Source: an uncultured Lacticaseibacillus sp.
GTDB taxonomy: Bacteria; Bacillota; Bacilli; Lactobacillales; Lactobacillaceae
Assembly: GCA_934370925.1 (NCBI GenBank)
Contig: CAKRNG010000003.1
Location: 1-64,000, forward strand
DNA: 64,000 nucleotides
Direction of reading: 5' to 3'
Each line of letters begins with the position of its first letter. Positions within the stretch are counted from its first letter, which is position 1. Below are positions 62,592 to 64,000 of the stretch, piece by piece. Under the pieces are notes generated by a model, which saw only the letters and a list, made by a program, of their open reading frames with translations, was not told the origin of the DNA and made no database searches. A program made the position numbers and the translations under genes.

Positions 62592-62624
62592 GTTCTCACC
62601 GCGCAGTCGGTGAGAACTTTTTTT
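62592..62624 (+). terminator. Hairpin with CGCAGT loop and T-tract
   Basis: Perfect 10-bp stem GTTCTCACCG around CGCAGT, then TTTTTTT: a CGCAGN hairpin acting as a plain terminator for plus-strand transcription. Confidence 0.85.
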
Positions 62625-62630
62625 ATCGCA

Positions 62631-64000
62631 TTAATGACGGCGATTAGGTAAGTGCCATTGACGCCAGAAAATACTTGATGCGAATAGGAGCCATGCGACA
62701 AGCGAGGTGATCCCCGCCACGCGTTGAACCGTCGTGCCTTGGTACGTGATGGTGTAGTGCCCACGTTTTAAGGGAACCGTCACGAAGCCGTGTTTGGCGG
62801 TGATGGTGATGGGTGTGCCGTTGCGTTTGACGACATAACCCGGGTAATAAAACTTCGCGATGGCGAGCTGGCCTGCGCCAGATTGCACGCGGGCGACCGT
62901 GATGCGGCCATTCTGGTTGACGGTTCCCTTGGCGACAACGTGGGTGTCCGCCAAAACATCTTGCATCAAGTTGTCCGTGGTGGCGCGGTCATAGTAATTC
63001 GTTACGGCGGAGGGGAGGAATTCAGCGCCACCGCCAATTGCTTCGGGCGCAGTTTTGGTGATGTTCTGGTCGGTCAGTTTGAGTGTTCCTTCAGCTTGGA
63101 AGTGGTAAAGCGCTGTGGCGTTGAACGATACTGCCAGTAGCACCGCGATGAAGGCAATTAGACCGCGGTGTTTGCGAATGAGGCACGCCCCAAGAATGGC
63201 AACCGCAAGCGCAACGAAGGATAGGAAGCGCCATTCCATCTGGATGATTGCCAGAAAAGTGTGATCAACCAGCGCCCACAAGACGAGGTTTGTTGAAAGG
63301 ACGAACAGAATAGCGGTGAGCACGGTGAGGTGCCGAACCGTTGTGCTTTCGCGGCGAAATTGCGTGCAGGCGAACACCAAGATGGCGAGCGCCAGCGGAC
63401 CAACATTTGGGACGAGGTGCGACCAGACGCCACTTTTATTCCCAATCGACCCCAGAATCAGTTTGTCGAGGGAGAACGTTTCGCCGATTGACCAAAGTGT
63501 CGGCGTACCCGTCAGGTAGAGGGGTTGTGCTACCTCTTGTTCCAGAATTGGAAAGAGGATGAATGCTGCCAGCGCCACGAAAATCAGCGCCGCCTGGGCT
63601 TGAAGCAACAGCATGCGCCCCGTTCGCCGTCGCAGGATGACCCAGATGTCGATGCCGATGAAAATTAGCCCCAACATGAACACGGACAATGGGTGAACAA
63701 TCATGAGGAGTGCCATCCCCGCCGCTAACGTCAGGCATCCGCGGCGGTTGCCCTGAAGTGTTTGGTAAAACCCCAAGACGGCGATGGGGATGATGATGTA
63801 CGCCAGCGTTTCGCCAAGCGCTCCACGAATGTAGGCGTTGATGAGTCGGTAGGTGTTCGTGGTGTAGAGCGTGGCGAGGAGAAATGCTTGTTGCGAAGAA
63901 AATCGAGCCGCGCGGGCGCAGAAGTAGGCGGTGAGCGCGGTGGTGATGCTAATGAGGCCTAGGTAGAGGTTGTACGGCAGCACGAACCCGCCCAGGAGCC
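62631..64000 (-). CDS. Large polytopic membrane protein, PTPS-related/YfhO-like (partial)
   Basis: At least 450 residues, open at the right window edge (the frame continues past the GTG at 63983 as LLGGFVLPYN). Seen: many membrane helices and the segment LATLYTTNTYRLINAYIRGALGETLAYIIIPIAVLGFYQTL, typical of the 6-pyruvoyl-tetrahydropterin-synthase-related membrane family, a GT-C glycosyltransferase-like fold. The C-terminal about 130 residues form an extracytoplasmic beta domain (GHYTITYQGTTVQ) before a last helix. Probably in cell-surface glycan assembly; no direct evidence. Confidence 0.75.
   Translation of the reverse strand, partial: LLGGFVLPYNLYLGLISITTALTAYFCARAARFSSQQAFLLATLYTTNTYRLINAYIRGALGETLAYIIIPIAVLGFYQTLQGNRRGCLTLAAGMALLMIVHPLSVFMLGLIFIGIDIWVILRRRTGRMLLLQAQAALIFVALAAFILFPILEQEVAQPLYLTGTPTLWSIGETFSLDKLILGSIGNKSGVWSHLVPNVGPLALAILVFACTQFRRESTTVRHLTVLTAILFVLSTNLVLWALVDHTFLAIIQMEWRFLSFVALAVAILGACLIRKHRGLIAFIAVLLAVSFNATALYHFQAEGTLKLTDQNITKTAPEAIGGGAEFLPSAVTNYYDRATTDNLMQDVLADTHVVAKGTVNQNGRITVARVQSGAGQLAIAKFYYPGYVVKRNGTPITITAKHGFVTVPLKRGHYTITYQGTTVQRVAGITSLVAWLLFASSIFWRQWHLPNRRH

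Overview
The window looks like chromosomal DNA of a moderately GC-rich member of the Lactobacillaceae (Firmicutes). Basis: the conserved block uvrB-uvrA ... rapZ-yvcK-whiA ... clpP, the DUF1146-mbl-epuA-yidD-DUF2969-rodA block, a malolactic cluster (LysR regulator, malolactic enzyme, malate permease), a methionine T-box, CtsR- and BirA-type operators, GGAGG ribosome binding sites and frequent TTG/GTG starts. The species cannot be named from the sequence alone.

Layout. 1-6400: tandem and dispersed repeats, trxB, a phosphoglucomutase, an unknown gene and a YfbR-like nucleotidase. 6400-11300: the uvrBA excision-repair operon behind a LexA-like box. 11500-14000: an AT-rich, probably acquired island (broken upstream ORFs, GntR regulator, ABC ATPase, ABC permease). 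14100-20400: HdeD-like protein, comEB, rapZ-yvcK-whiA, tRNA-Arg(CCG), clpP under a CtsR box. 20600-25600: cell-shape block (mbl to rodA) and nanE. 26400-29800: T-box and metQNP methionine importer. 30200-32400 (minus): aminopeptidase, HAD phosphatase and a 42-residue small protein. 32700-42900: TetR regulator, flavodoxin, map, YihY, mvaK2, an inverted-repeat-bounded cassette with a nitroreductase, murB, a cation/H+ antiporter. 43200-44600: low-GC debris with a GH25 lysozyme and an Rgg C-terminal fragment. 44700-50900: malolactic cluster, frameshifted MFS exporter, Rgg regulator. 52000-55900: potABCD. 56000-64000: Cys-nucleophile amidase, MazG-like, amino-acid permease, Nudix, bioY-birA, and a large membrane protein running off the window.

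The most unusual content lies between the genes. At least five families of intergenic elements fold into long hairpins. In the families with several copies, the two arms differ from copy to copy but remain complementary to each other. A set of 26-nt hairpins keeps a CGCAGN loop while its 10-bp stems vary. One family starts at stop codons and twice contributes the TAG itself. Another lies just upstream of extended -10 promoters three times out of three. A third forms a 295-bp palindrome and, elsewhere, exact-length 297-bp inverted repeats around a two-gene cassette. No transposase, integrase or CRISPR array was seen.
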